Of a stretch of DNA of 64,000 bases, positions 15,590-23,691 are shown piece after piece; within the stretch, counting starts at the first letter, position 1, and the number at the start of each line of letters is the position of its first letter. Both the position numbers and the translations under genes were made by a program. The notes under the pieces are model-generated. The model made no database searches. It had not been told where the DNA came from and saw only the letters and a program-made list of their open reading frames with translations. The stretch lies in NCBI RefSeq assembly GCF_006539185.1, contig NZ_BJMN01000020.1, positions 62,001 to 126,000 on the forward strand, given 5' to 3'. Origin of the DNA: Streptomyces gardneri. Its GTDB lineage: Bacteria > Actinomycetota > Actinomycetes > Streptomycetales > Streptomycetaceae.

Positions 15590-17332
15590 TCAAAGCAGTA
15601 CCTCCGGGATGGCCAAGTGGCGGGCGCGAAGCCATTCGCCGAGCGCCTTGGCCTGAGGATCGAAGCGGGACTGCGAGGCGACACCGTCGCCGAGCAGTCC
15701 GGCAATCGTGAAGTTCACCGCCCGCAGGTGCGGGAGGACATGCCGGACGACCGGCAGGTCGGCGGTCTCCGGGAGGAGTTCGCGGAACGCCTCGACGGTG
15801 AGCGCGTGCGCGAGCCAGCGCCACTCCTCGTCCGTGCGGACCCAGACGCCGACGTTGGCGTCGCCGCCCTTGTCGCCGCTGCGGGCCCCGGCGATCCGGC
15901 CGAGGGGGGCCCTTGTGACAGGCCCATGCGCCAACGGCTCCGGAAGCTCCGGGTCGGGTACGGCGGCCAGGTCGAGCGTCCGTACCGGTGCGGGGATCTC
16001 CTGGCGGGTCCCGTCCGGGAGGACCGCCGTGTGCGGGACGTCGCCGGCGGGGACGTACGCGGTGGTGAAGACCCCGTAGGGGGCGCCCCTGCCGGGCGGG
16101 GCGGTGACGTGGAAGCCGGGGTAGCTCGCGAGGGCCAGTTCGATCGCCGCGCCGGTCAGGGTGCGGCCGACGGCCTCGGGGTCGGGGTCGCGGACGACGA
16201 GCCGGAGCAGCGCGCTCGCGGTCTCCTCGGTGGCGGCGTCCTCGCGGTCGGTGCGGACCGTCTCCCACCGGAGGTCCGCGGGGCGGGAGTCGGCCAGGGC
16301 GTCCTCGATCTGCTCGCGGACGAGCCGGGCCTTGGCCTCGACGTCGAGGCCGGTGAGGACGAAGACGACCTCGTTGCGGAAGCCGCCGAGGCGGTTGAGG
16401 CCGACCTTGAGGGCGGGGGGCGGGGCCTCGCCCGTCACGCCGTGGATCCGGACCCGGTCCGGGCCTTCCTGGCCGAGCCGTACGGTGTCGAGCCGGGCCG
16501 TCACGTCGGGGCCGGGGTAGCGGGCGCCGGCCGTCTCGTAGAGCAGCTGGGCCGTGACCGTGCCGACGTCGACGAGGCCGCCCGTCCCCGCGTGCTTGGT
16601 GATCACGGCGCTGCCGTCCGCGTGGAGCTCGGCGAGCGGAAAGCCGGGGCGGCGGAACAGGGCCGGGTCGTGACCGGCGAAGAAGGCGTAGTTGCCGCCG
16701 GTGGCCTGCGTGCCGCACTCCAGGACGTGCCCGGCGACGACCGCGCCCGCGAGCCTGTCGTACTCCTCCGGGCCCCAGCCGAAGTGCCACTGCGCGGGTC
16801 CGGTGACGAGGGCGGCGTCGGTGACCCGGCCGGTGACGACGACGTCGGCGCCGGCGGCGAGACAGGCGGCGATGCCGGCCCCGCCGAGGTAGGCGTTGGA
16901 CGTCAGCACCCCGTCGCGGGGCGGGAGCCGGTCGCCCTCGACGTGGGCGATCCGGGTCGGCAGACCCAGCTTCTCGGCGAGCGCGCGCAGGGCCTCGGCG
17001 AGGCCGGCGGGGTTCAGGCCGCCCGCGTTGGCGACGATGCGGACCCCGCGTTCGTGGGCGAGGCCGAGGCCCTCCTCCATCTGGCGCAGGAAGGTCCTGG
17101 CGTATCCGGCGCCCGGGTCCTTGAGCTGGTCGCGGCCGAGGATGAGCATGGTCAGCTCGGCGAGGTAGTCGCCGGTGAGGACGTCGAGTTCACCGCCCGT
17201 GAGCATCTCGCGGACGGCGGCGAAGCGGTCGCCGTAGAAGCCGGAGGCGTTGCCGATCCGGAGGACGGGGCGGGCGGGGAGGCCGGGGCCGGCGGGGAGG
17301 CCGGGGCCGGCGGGGGCGCCGTGCCGGGTCAC
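15590..17332 (-). CDS. AtuA-like acyclic terpene utilisation protein (DUF1446)
   Basis: A 580-residue protein of the AtuA family, which is genetically required for citronellol/geraniol use in Pseudomonas but has no defined reaction. Family segments are visible: RIGNASGFYGDRFAAVREML at the N-terminus, GDYLAELTMLILGR, VANAGGLNPAGLAEAL, and a C-terminal domain with ARSGDKGGDANVGVW. The GTG start overlaps the preceding TGA (GTGA). A short in-frame duplication (GPGLPA twice) lies just before the family region. It sits between the TIGR03084 and carboxylase genes, supporting a pathway that breaks down branched or isoprenoid acyl-CoAs. Confidence 0.87.
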   Translation of the reverse strand: MTRHGAPAGPGLPAGPGLPARPVLRIGNASGFYGDRFAAVREMLTGGELDVLTGDYLAELTMLILGRDQLKDPGAGYARTFLRQMEEGLGLAHERGVRIVANAGGLNPAGLAEALRALAEKLGLPTRIAHVEGDRLPPRDGVLTSNAYLGGAGIAACLAAGADVVVTGRVTDAALVTGPAQWHFGWGPEEYDRLAGAVVAGHVLECGTQATGGNYAFFAGHDPALFRRPGFPLAELHADGSAVITKHAGTGGLVDVGTVTAQLLYETAGARYPGPDVTARLDTVRLGQEGPDRVRIHGVTGEAPPPALKVGLNRLGGFRNEVVFVLTGLDVEAKARLVREQIEDALADSRPADLRWETVRTDREDAATEETASALLRLVVRDPDPEAVGRTLTGAAIELALASYPGFHVTAPPGRGAPYGVFTTAYVPAGDVPHTAVLPDGTRQEIPAPVRTLDLAAVPDPELPEPLAHGPVTRAPLGRIAGARSGDKGGDANVGVWVRTDEEWRWLAHALTVEAFRELLPETADLPVVRHVLPHLRAVNFTIAGLLGDGVASQSRFDPQAKALGEWLRARHLAIPEVLL

Positions 17333-18123
17333 TGTTCCGCCCCCTCGGCCGCGCGGCCCGGGCCCGCCGGGCCGGCGAAGGCCTGGGCGATGGTGAGCCA
17401 GCGCTCGGCGTCGGGGCCGTGCGCGAGGAGCGCGGTGTCGTCGCGATGGACGCGCTGGGTGACGAGAAGGCAGAAGTCGAGGGCGGGGCCGGTGACGGTC
17501 TGGGCGGCGCCCTCGGGGCCGTACGCCCACATCTCCCCGTCGACACCCGCGAGTTCCACACGGAAGGGCTCGGCGGGCGCCGGGATTCCCCGCACGAGGA
17601 AGGCGTAGTCGCGGGCGCGGACGCCGATCCACGCGACGTGCCGGAGCCGGGCCGTGGGGGTGCGGACCGCCCCGAGGGCGTCGGCGACGTCCTGGCCGTG
17701 CGCCCAGGTCTCCATGAGCCGGGCGGTGGCCATGGCCGGGGCGCTCATCGGCGGCCCGTACCAGGGGAAACGCGCGCCGGGCGGGACCGCGCGCAGGGCC
17801 TCCTGGAGGCGCTCGCGGCCCGCGCGCCAGGCGGCGAGCAGCTCGGCGGGCGGCAGCTTCGCGCCCTCCTCCGCGCCCTCGTCGACGAAGCGGTCGGGGG
17901 CGGCGAGGGCCTTCGCGGTCTCGGCGGCGAAGGCCTCGGGGTCGGTGGCGGCGAGGAGGGCCGCCCGGTCGGTCCAGGCGAGGTGGGCGATCTGGTGGGC
18001 GACGGTCCAGCCGGGCGCGGGGGTCGCGGCACCCCACTGCTCTTCGCCCAACTCTGCTACCAGCAGGTCGAGTTCCTCGCTCTCCTCGCGCAGATCGTCG
18101 AGGACGACGGCGGGATCGGACAC
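17329..18123 (-). CDS. TIGR03084-family DinB-like metal-binding protein
   Basis: A 264-residue protein of the maleylpyruvate-isomerase / DinB fold (mycothiol-dependent enzyme group). The N-terminal helical bundle carries the metal-ligand histidines in WTVAHQIAHLAWTDRA, and a further conserved segment MATARLMETWAHGQDVADAL lies mid-protein. Members regularly occur at the head of acyl-CoA/terpene operons in actinobacteria; their reaction is not known. GTG at 18123 has GGGGAG 7 nt upstream and is preferred over longer frames. It is the first gene of the five-gene operon, with the palindromic operator about 70 nt upstream. Confidence 0.85.
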   Translation of the reverse strand: MSDPAVVLDDLREESEELDLLVAELGEEQWGAATPAPGWTVAHQIAHLAWTDRAALLAATDPEAFAAETAKALAAPDRFVDEGAEEGAKLPPAELLAAWRAGRERLQEALRAVPPGARFPWYGPPMSAPAMATARLMETWAHGQDVADALGAVRTPTARLRHVAWIGVRARDYAFLVRGIPAPAEPFRVELAGVDGEMWAYGPEGAAQTVTGPALDFCLLVTQRVHRDDTALLAHGPDAERWLTIAQAFAGPAGPGRAAEGAEQ

Positions 18124-18193
18124 GGTGCGCTCCCCTCGGGACACGGCGACGGCACGACGGCGTGCCCCGGAGCATGGCAGCGAACCAGAAAAC

Positions 18194-18216
18194 AATCAAG
18201 CATGCTTGCTTTGATT
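18194..18216. promoter_or_regulatory. Palindromic operator of the AtuA/carboxylase operon
   Basis: It contains the perfect 12-bp palindrome CAAGCATGCTTG (18197-18208) inside AATCAAGCATGCTTGCTTTG. It matches the site at 6561 at 15 of the first 18 positions and lies about 70 nt before the first gene of the operon. The TetR protein at 3562-4179 is the likely binder. Confidence 0.65.
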
Positions 18217-18325
18217 TCTGCCGAGGGCGGGCCGACCGGCCACACCGGCCCACCGGACCACTGCCGAACTCGACACCCTTCTGCAACACTTGACCGGTAC
18301 CGCTGCGCACGACCACGGGGGTCCC

Positions 18326-18640
18326 ATGAGCATGGACATCGAACTCGCCGACCTGCTGGCCTCACTGCGATCGGAGATCGGCCGCGCCCGGCTCGAAGCG
18401 GCGGACCAGGACGTGAAGTTCCGTATCGACTCCATCGACCTGGAGCTCCAGGTCTCCGTGGAGAAGTCGGCCGATGCGAACGCGGGCATGAAGTTCTGGG
18501 TGGTCTCCCTCGGCGGCAAGGCCGGCGCGAAGAGCGGCCAGACGCACACGGTCCGGATGACGCTCACCGCAGAGGACGCCGCGACCGGCCAGAAGGTCCG
18601 CACCGGCGACGACGTGTCCGACCTCCTCGGCGCCGGCTGA
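18326..18640 (+). CDS. Trypco2-domain protein
   Basis: A 104-residue protein consisting of a trypsin-co-occurring domain 2: an N-terminal helix (IELADLLASLRSEIGRARLE), then DVKFRIDSIDLELQV, and the characteristic GMKFWVVSLGGKAG with THTVRMTLTAE. Trypco2 domains accompany trypsin-like proteases in predicted NTP-dependent conflict systems, where they are thought to act as adaptors or effector-associated modules. The ATG at 18326 has GGGGG about 5 nt upstream. The stop is 7 nt before the protease/NTPase gene, so the two form one unit. The interaction with the protease is inferred from family context. Confidence 0.85.
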   Translation: MSMDIELADLLASLRSEIGRARLEAADQDVKFRIDSIDLELQVSVEKSADANAGMKFWVVSLGGKAGAKSGQTHTVRMTLTAEDAATGQKVRTGDDVSDLLGAG

Positions 18641-18647
18641 GCGGCCC

Positions 18648-21600
18648 GTGACAGTGCCCGACACGGCCCGGGTGGCCGAGGTCGTCGTCACGGGGAACGG
18701 CAAGGCGGAGTACGGCTCCGGCTACCGCATCGCACACCGGCTCGTCCTCACCGTGGACCATCTCTTCGGCGAGGACCCGAACCCGGGCACGTGCACCGTC
18801 CGCCTCGGCGGCGGGGACACCGCGCTGCCCGCGACACCCGTGTGGCGCGGCAAGAACGGCCGGGACCTGGCCCTGTTACGCCTCGACGAAGCCCCCGCGG
18901 ACACCGTGCAGCCGGTGTCCTTCGGCGTCCTGCCGGAGGGCGCGGGCAGCGTGCCCTTCATCGGGATCGGCTTCCCGGCCTTCGCGACCCGCGACGAGGA
19001 ACCCGGCGTCACGGGCCTGCGCCGGCGGGACAGCCGGCAGGCCGAGGGGTTCGTCCTGCTGGGCTCCAACCTGAAGTCGAGGCTGCTCGACCTCCAGTAC
19101 ACGACCACCGCGCCCCGACCGCCCGGCGGCGGCGACGGCGACCCGTGGCGGGGCATGTCGGGCGCCGCCTTCCTCACCCCCACCGGCGGGCTCCTCATCG
19201 GGGTGCAGGCGCACCGGCTGCCCGCCGCCGGCATCAGCGGCGCCGAGGCCGAACCGATCGCCGACGCCCTCGACGACCCGGACCTCTGCCGCCAGCTCGC
19301 CCTGGGCGGCGTGCGGTACGAGCCCCGGCCCGTACCCCTCGGCGACGAACCGCCCGAACCGGAGCCGCTGCTGCGCGCGGTCATCCCGCAGCACGAACTC
19401 GTCAGCGGCTTCGGTGACTTCAAGAAGAACCTCACCTCCGAGCAGCTCTCCTTCGTCTCCCCGGGACCCGACCACCCGGCCGAACCCGCCAACCTCTTCG
19501 TCCGGCTCGTCAGTTCGGGAGACCGGGGCGTGCTGCTCGTCGGCGCGGCCGGTACGGGCAAGACCCGGGCCGGGATCGAGGTGGGCCGGATCGCCCTCGA
19601 AGCGGGCTGGCGGGTCCTGCACGTCCTGCCGGGCGAGGACGGCTCCGTCACCGAGGTCATCGCCGAGCAGGTCTACGCGGAACCGACACCGGCCCTCGTG
19701 GTCGTCGACTACCTCAACGAATCGCAGCTCGACCTGCCGGCGCTGCGGCACCGCCTCATCCCGGAGGCCCGCCGCCGCGACATCCAGGTCGCGATCCTCG
19801 CGTCCGTACGCCCCGGCTGGCTGCGGAAGGCCAACCGGGGGCAGCTGCACGACCTGTTCGACGAGGTGGAGCTGCGCCAGGACGACGACTTCCAGAAGGA
19901 GGTCGCCGACAACGCCCTGCACGCGCTCGCCCCGGTGGCGACGGAGCGGTACACCATCGGCCGGATGCGGGAGATCTGCGGGCACCGCCCGATCGTCGCG
20001 CTGCTCGTCGCGCGGGAGGTGGAGCGGCGCGTCACCTCGGGCCTGTCCCTGCCCGACCTGACGGGGCTGCGCGAGGGCGGGGAGATCCCCCGGTGGCTCA
20101 GGAGCCGGCTCGGCGAGGACGACCTGGGTCTTCCGGGCCGCGAGCACGCCTTCGTCCCCGTACGCGCCTCCCACTCGCTCGTGGCCGCCGCCGCTGCCAC
20201 GGCGGCGTGCCCGCAGGCCCGCGAGGACGTGACGGCGGCGGCCCGCGCGGCCCTGACGGCGCTCGGGGAGGCCATGGCGCTCGCGGCACAGCAGGGCACC
20301 GGCGTACCGGCGGCGGCCCAGAGCGCCGTCCCGCGCGCCGAGGACGTCGTCGCGACCCTCCTCTCCCTCGGCTGGCTGGAGACCGAGCCCGACGGCACGC
20401 TGACCGTGGCCCACGACCTCGTCACCGACCAGCTGGTGGAGTCCGTCCTCCTGCCCGAGCGGGACGAGGCGCCCGACACCGACGGGGCCCACGCCCTGCT
20501 CGCCGGGTGTCTCGTGAGCCCCCGCGCGGTGGGCCGCGCCGCGCTCAACCTGGGGCGGGTCGTCAACGACCTCGCGCTCGCGGACCGTTCGGGGCCGGTC
20601 TCCGCCGTGCTGAACGCGTGGTTCACCCAGCACGCCGCGGACCTCGGCGCCCTCCTGCGGATCGACCCCGGCGTCGGCGGCTACGCCCTCGGCGCAGTCT
20701 GCTCGGGCGCGCCGTGGTCCGTCTCGGCCGTCCAGTGCTGGTCGCAGGTGGTCAGCCCCTGGCTCGCGGACCACGGCTCCCGCGTCGCCGCCCGCCACCT
20801 GCTCTACCGGGGCCTCCACCACCTCCCCGAGGAGGGCGCCCGGCTGCTGCTGCCCACGGTGTGGTCGTGGCTGGCGCGGCACCGCGAGCTCGGGCAGGCG
20901 AGCTTCGTCCTGGCCCCGGTCCTGCACCGCCCGGAGCTACTCGCCGACGAGACGGCCCAGGCGGTCTCGGCCGCGCTCGTCTGGCTGGCCCTCCACGCCT
21001 CCGCGCAGGAGGCGCAGTTCGTCCTCAATCCGCTGCTTTCCCGCACCGACCTCGCCCCCGAGGGAGCGGAGAAGGCGGTCTCCGCGGCCCTGACGTGGCT
21101 GGAGCGGCACACGGCCACCCAGGAGGCCGGCTTCGTCCTCGAACCGCTGCTGTCCCGCACCGACCTGGACGCCGACTCGGCGGCGACGGCGATCGCGGCG
21201 TCCCTCACGTGGCTGGGCCGGCACGTCAAGGGGCAGGAGGCCCGCTTCGTCCTCCACCCGCTGCTGTCCCGCACCGACCTGGACGCCGACTCGGCGGCGA
21301 CGACGGTCGAGGCCACCCTCGTCTGGCTCGACCACCACGCCGCCACGCAAGAGGCCCGGTTCGTCCTCAACCGCCTGCAGTCCCGCACCGACCTCGACCC
21401 GGTCGCGTCGGAGAAGGCGGTCACCTCCGCCCTCAGGTGGCTGGAGAAGCACACCCACACCCATGACGCCGACTTCGTCCTGAAGCTCCTGCTGTCCCGC
21501 ACGGACCTGGACCCGGACACGGCGGAGAAGGCGGTCGCCTCCGCCCGGACCTGGCTCGCGTCCCACCACACCAACGAGGACGCCGACTTCGTCCTCGGCT

Positions 21601-22421
21601 CGCTGCTCAAGCAGCTGCCGCGCGGCGAGACTCCCCCGGAGATACGGGAGATGGTCGACACCTGGGTCGGCCTGCACACGCCGGAGCAGGACTTCACGTT
21701 CCTCAGCAAGTGGGTGCTGCGCCAGCGCCTGATGAGCCCGACGATCTACCGCGCCCTGCTCCACTGGGCCCGCACCAACACCGACAACGAGGACCTCGTC
21801 CCGCGCATGGCGGGCACCGGGTTCCACGTGTGGCCGTACGTGCGGACGTGGGAGGGCGCCCGCGACTGGCTCCGCACCGTCGAGCTGTGCCTCGACCACG
21901 CCGAACGCCACGGCCCTCCGTCGAACGTCAACGGCGTGCTCGACGCCCTCATCTCGACGCTGGCCCAGCAGTTCCGTACGGGCATCGGGGCGGCGTGGGC
22001 CGACGACTGCCTCCGCAGGTGGATCGCGCTGCCGTTCTCCATGGACCCCACGGTCTTCCGCCACAACGACGGGATCGTCAGCCGCTGCCACGCGCTGCTC
22101 CTCAGCGGCGGGTTCGACCGGGCGGAGCGGGCCCGCATCACCGCACGGCTGCGGACGTGGGTGGCGTCCTGGCCGGCCCACGAGCGGAACACGGCGGCCC
22201 TCGCCTACATCGACGCCCACATGCTCCCGCCCCGCCCGGGCCCACCGCCGCCACACCCCGCGCCGGCACCCCGCCCGGGCCCACCGCCGCCGCGGCCGGC
22301 ACTGCCGGCCCTGCCGCCACTTCCGCCGCCACGGAGCGAGGAGGGCGGCCGGACCGGGAGCGGCGGGGAGGAGAAGGGCCGGGAGGAAGAGGGCCGGGAG
22401 GGCAAGACCGCCGCGGCGTGA
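18648..22421 (+). CDS. Trypsin-like protease / STAND NTPase / 38-residue repeat protein
   Basis: A 1257-residue multidomain protein with no signal peptide. Residues 8-210 form a trypsin-like protease with an intact triad: H38 in LVLTVDH, D73 in GRDLALL, S171 in GMSGAAF. Residues 280-610 are a P-loop NTPase with Walker A GAAGTGKT (299-306), Walker B VVVDYL (D354) and a sensor-like SVRPGW (386-391). A helical region follows, then seven repeats of exactly 38 residues (anchor Trp 741 to 969) with pattern WLxRHxxxQxAxFVLxPLLSRTDL. A Pro-rich tail (about 1195-1225) and an acidic/basic tail end the protein. The layout is NLR-like: effector, switch, sensor. Codon 77 is TTA, implying bldA-dependent translation. 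GTG at 18648 has a weak ribosome site, so translation is probably coupled to trypco2; GTG 18654 is an alternative. Confidence 0.88.
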   Translation: MTVPDTARVAEVVVTGNGKAEYGSGYRIAHRLVLTVDHLFGEDPNPGTCTVRLGGGDTALPATPVWRGKNGRDLALLRLDEAPADTVQPVSFGVLPEGAGSVPFIGIGFPAFATRDEEPGVTGLRRRDSRQAEGFVLLGSNLKSRLLDLQYTTTAPRPPGGGDGDPWRGMSGAAFLTPTGGLLIGVQAHRLPAAGISGAEAEPIADALDDPDLCRQLALGGVRYEPRPVPLGDEPPEPEPLLRAVIPQHELVSGFGDFKKNLTSEQLSFVSPGPDHPAEPANLFVRLVSSGDRGVLLVGAAGTGKTRAGIEVGRIALEAGWRVLHVLPGEDGSVTEVIAEQVYAEPTPALVVVDYLNESQLDLPALRHRLIPEARRRDIQVAILASVRPGWLRKANRGQLHDLFDEVELRQDDDFQKEVADNALHALAPVATERYTIGRMREICGHRPIVALLVAREVERRVTSGLSLPDLTGLREGGEIPRWLRSRLGEDDLGLPGREHAFVPVRASHSLVAAAAATAACPQAREDVTAAARAALTALGEAMALAAQQGTGVPAAAQSAVPRAEDVVATLLSLGWLETEPDGTLTVAHDLVTDQLVESVLLPERDEAPDTDGAHALLAGCLVSPRAVGRAALNLGRVVNDLALADRSGPVSAVLNAWFTQHAADLGALLRIDPGVGGYALGAVCSGAPWSVSAVQCWSQVVSPWLADHGSRVAARHLLYRGLHHLPEEGARLLLPTVWSWLARHRELGQASFVLAPVLHRPELLADETAQAVSAALVWLALHASAQEAQFVLNPLLSRTDLAPEGAEKAVSAALTWLERHTATQEAGFVLEPLLSRTDLDADSAATAIAASLTWLGRHVKGQEARFVLHPLLSRTDLDADSAATTVEATLVWLDHHAATQEARFVLNRLQSRTDLDPVASEKAVTSALRWLEKHTHTHDADFVLKLLLSRTDLDPDTAEKAVASARTWLASHHTNEDADFVLGSLLKQLPRGETPPEIREMVDTWVGLHTPEQDFTFLSKWVLRQRLMSPTIYRALLHWARTNTDNEDLVPRMAGTGFHVWPYVRTWEGARDWLRTVELCLDHAERHGPPSNVNGVLDALISTLAQQFRTGIGAAWADDCLRRWIALPFSMDPTVFRHNDGIVSRCHALLLSGGFDRAERARITARLRTWVASWPAHERNTAALAYIDAHMLPPRPGPPPPHPAPAPRPGPPPPRPALPALPPLPPPRSEEGGRTGSGGEEKGREEEGREGKTAAA
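20844..21611 (+). repeat. Seven tandem 114-bp coding repeats
   Basis: The repeat part of the protease/NTPase gene has a strict 114-nt period (38 codons); the Trp codon of WL recurs at residues 741, 779, 817, 855, 893, 931 and 969. Units 3 and 4 share 45 identical nucleotides (21144-21188 and 21258-21302), so they arose by recent duplication or are kept alike by recombination. The outer units are more diverged. Confidence 0.9.
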
Positions 22422-22456
22422 CCCCCACGCGGTCGCGCGGTCAGGGCCGGAGCGCC

Positions 22457-22921
22457 TCAGCCGCTGATGTCGAGCGCCGTCCCGTACAGCCGGGAGACCT
22501 TCAGCCGGATGACCACCCGGCGCTCGGCGACCAGCTGCTCCAGGAACGCGGCCTCGTCCTCGCCCCGCGGCCGCGCGGCCTCCGGCACCATCGCGAGCAG
22601 CTCACGCCCCGTCGCGTCACCCGGAGTGGTCGTGACCTCGGAGACCTCGGCCTCGCCCTCGGCCACGGCGAACGACCAGACGTCCCCGCCCGGGACGTGC
22701 ACGGCCGCGCGCGGGTCGCGCCGGATCTGCCTGACCTTGACGCGGTCGGCGGTGGTGGAGAACCGCACGACGCGCTCCGCTGCGTCCCAGTGGAAGAGCA
22801 TGGTGGTGAGGTGCGGATGCCCGCTGCTCTTGTTGGTGGCGAGGGTGCCGAACTGCTGCGTGCTCAGCAGCTCGGAGAGCTCTTCGTCGGACAGGGCGCG
22901 GGGCGCGGCGGGCTTCGTCAT
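22457..22921 (-). CDS. PPOX-class (pyridoxamine-oxidase fold) F420/FMN-dependent protein
   Basis: A 154-residue split-barrel flavin/F420-binding protein (LSTQQFGTLATNKSSGHPHLTTMLFHWD ... VRFSTTADRVKVRQIRRDPRAAVHV). Such proteins reduce or bind small substrates with F420 or FMN; Streptomyces has many and specific substrates are rarely known. It follows the DUF1272 gene on the same strand with a 46-nt gap. Confidence 0.85.
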   Translation of the reverse strand: MTKPAAPRALSDEELSELLSTQQFGTLATNKSSGHPHLTTMLFHWDAAERVVRFSTTADRVKVRQIRRDPRAAVHVPGGDVWSFAVAEGEAEVSEVTTTPGDATGRELLAMVPEAARPRGEDEAAFLEQLVAERRVVIRLKVSRLYGTALDISG

Positions 22922-22967
22922 GTCAGGGCCAACTCCCGGACCCGCTCGCCCATTCCGCGAGAAGTCG

Positions 22968-23153
22968 CTACGCGACAGCCGCCCGGCGCGGACGGGCGAC
23001 GAGCTCGCCGCCGCAGTTGGGACAGACGTCGTCCATGGCGTCGGCGCACGGCACGCAGAAGCTGCACTCGTACGTACAGATCCGCGCGGGCCCGTCCACG
23101 GTCAGGACCGCCGTCTCGCAGCGCTCGCAACGGTCTCGCATCTCCAGGGCCAT
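22968..23153 (-). CDS. DUF1272 zinc-ribbon-like protein
   Basis: A 61-residue protein beginning MALEMRDRCERCET. It has cysteine pairs CERC, CSFCVPC and CPNC that would bind two metal ions. DUF1272 proteins are small, widespread and uncharacterised. It probably shares a transcript with the PPOX-class gene. Confidence 0.85.
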   Translation of the reverse strand: MALEMRDRCERCETAVLTVDGPARICTYECSFCVPCADAMDDVCPNCGGELVARPRRAAVA

Positions 23154-23283
23154 GACCGGCTCCCCTCCTCGTAACGTCCGAAAACGACACCCTCATCCTC
23201 CGAGGCGCCCCCGCACCCCCGAAACAGGCCGGAAGACAGAGATCGAAAGGATCGGGCCACGCCCCTGGACGCCGGTGTCCGCC

Positions 23284-23661
23284 TCAGTGGCGGACCAGGC
23301 AGAACGGGTGGCCGGCGGGGTCGGCGTACACCCGCCAGCTCCGGCGGGCGGGTCCCTCGTCCAGGACGGTCGCGCCGAGGGCGAGGACCTGGGCATGGGC
23401 CGCGTCCAGGTCCGGGACGCCGAAGTCGAGGTGGGACTGCTGGGGGCGTTCGGGGTCCGGCCACGTCGGGGGGCGGTGGTCGGCGACTCCCTGGAAGCAG
23501 AGGACGAGACCGCCGGGGGTGTGGAGGGTGGACCAGGCCTCGCCGAGGGACCAGCGGGGGTCCGGCCGGTCGACCTCCCCGCCCAGCACCTGGCGGTAGA
23601 ACTCCGCGAGCGCGCGGGGCGCGGGACAGTCGATGACGAGGCACTGCAGGTCGGCGATCAC
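23284..23661 (-). CDS. VOC-family (glyoxalase-like) protein
   Basis: A 125-residue vicinal-oxygen-chelate fold protein (DLQCLVIDCPAPRALAEFYRQVLGG at the N-terminus, LDFGVPDLDAAHAQVLALGA, and GHPFCLVRH at the C-terminus). Members include dioxygenases, glyoxalases and resistance proteins; the single-domain form here gives no substrate. The start is GTG at 23661. It lies 30 nt from the end of the EamA gene on the same strand. Confidence 0.85.
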   Translation of the reverse strand: MIADLQCLVIDCPAPRALAEFYRQVLGGEVDRPDPRWSLGEAWSTLHTPGGLVLCFQGVADHRPPTWPDPERPQQSHLDFGVPDLDAAHAQVLALGATVLDEGPARRSWRVYADPAGHPFCLVRH

Positions 23662-23691
23662 GTGCGGAGCCTATCCAGCCGGCCGCTCGCG

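Noticed and set aside
17279..17320. GC-rich direct repeat at the AtuA N-terminus as a regulatory element
   Set aside because: It is simply the DNA of the duplicated GPGLPA codons within the coding region.
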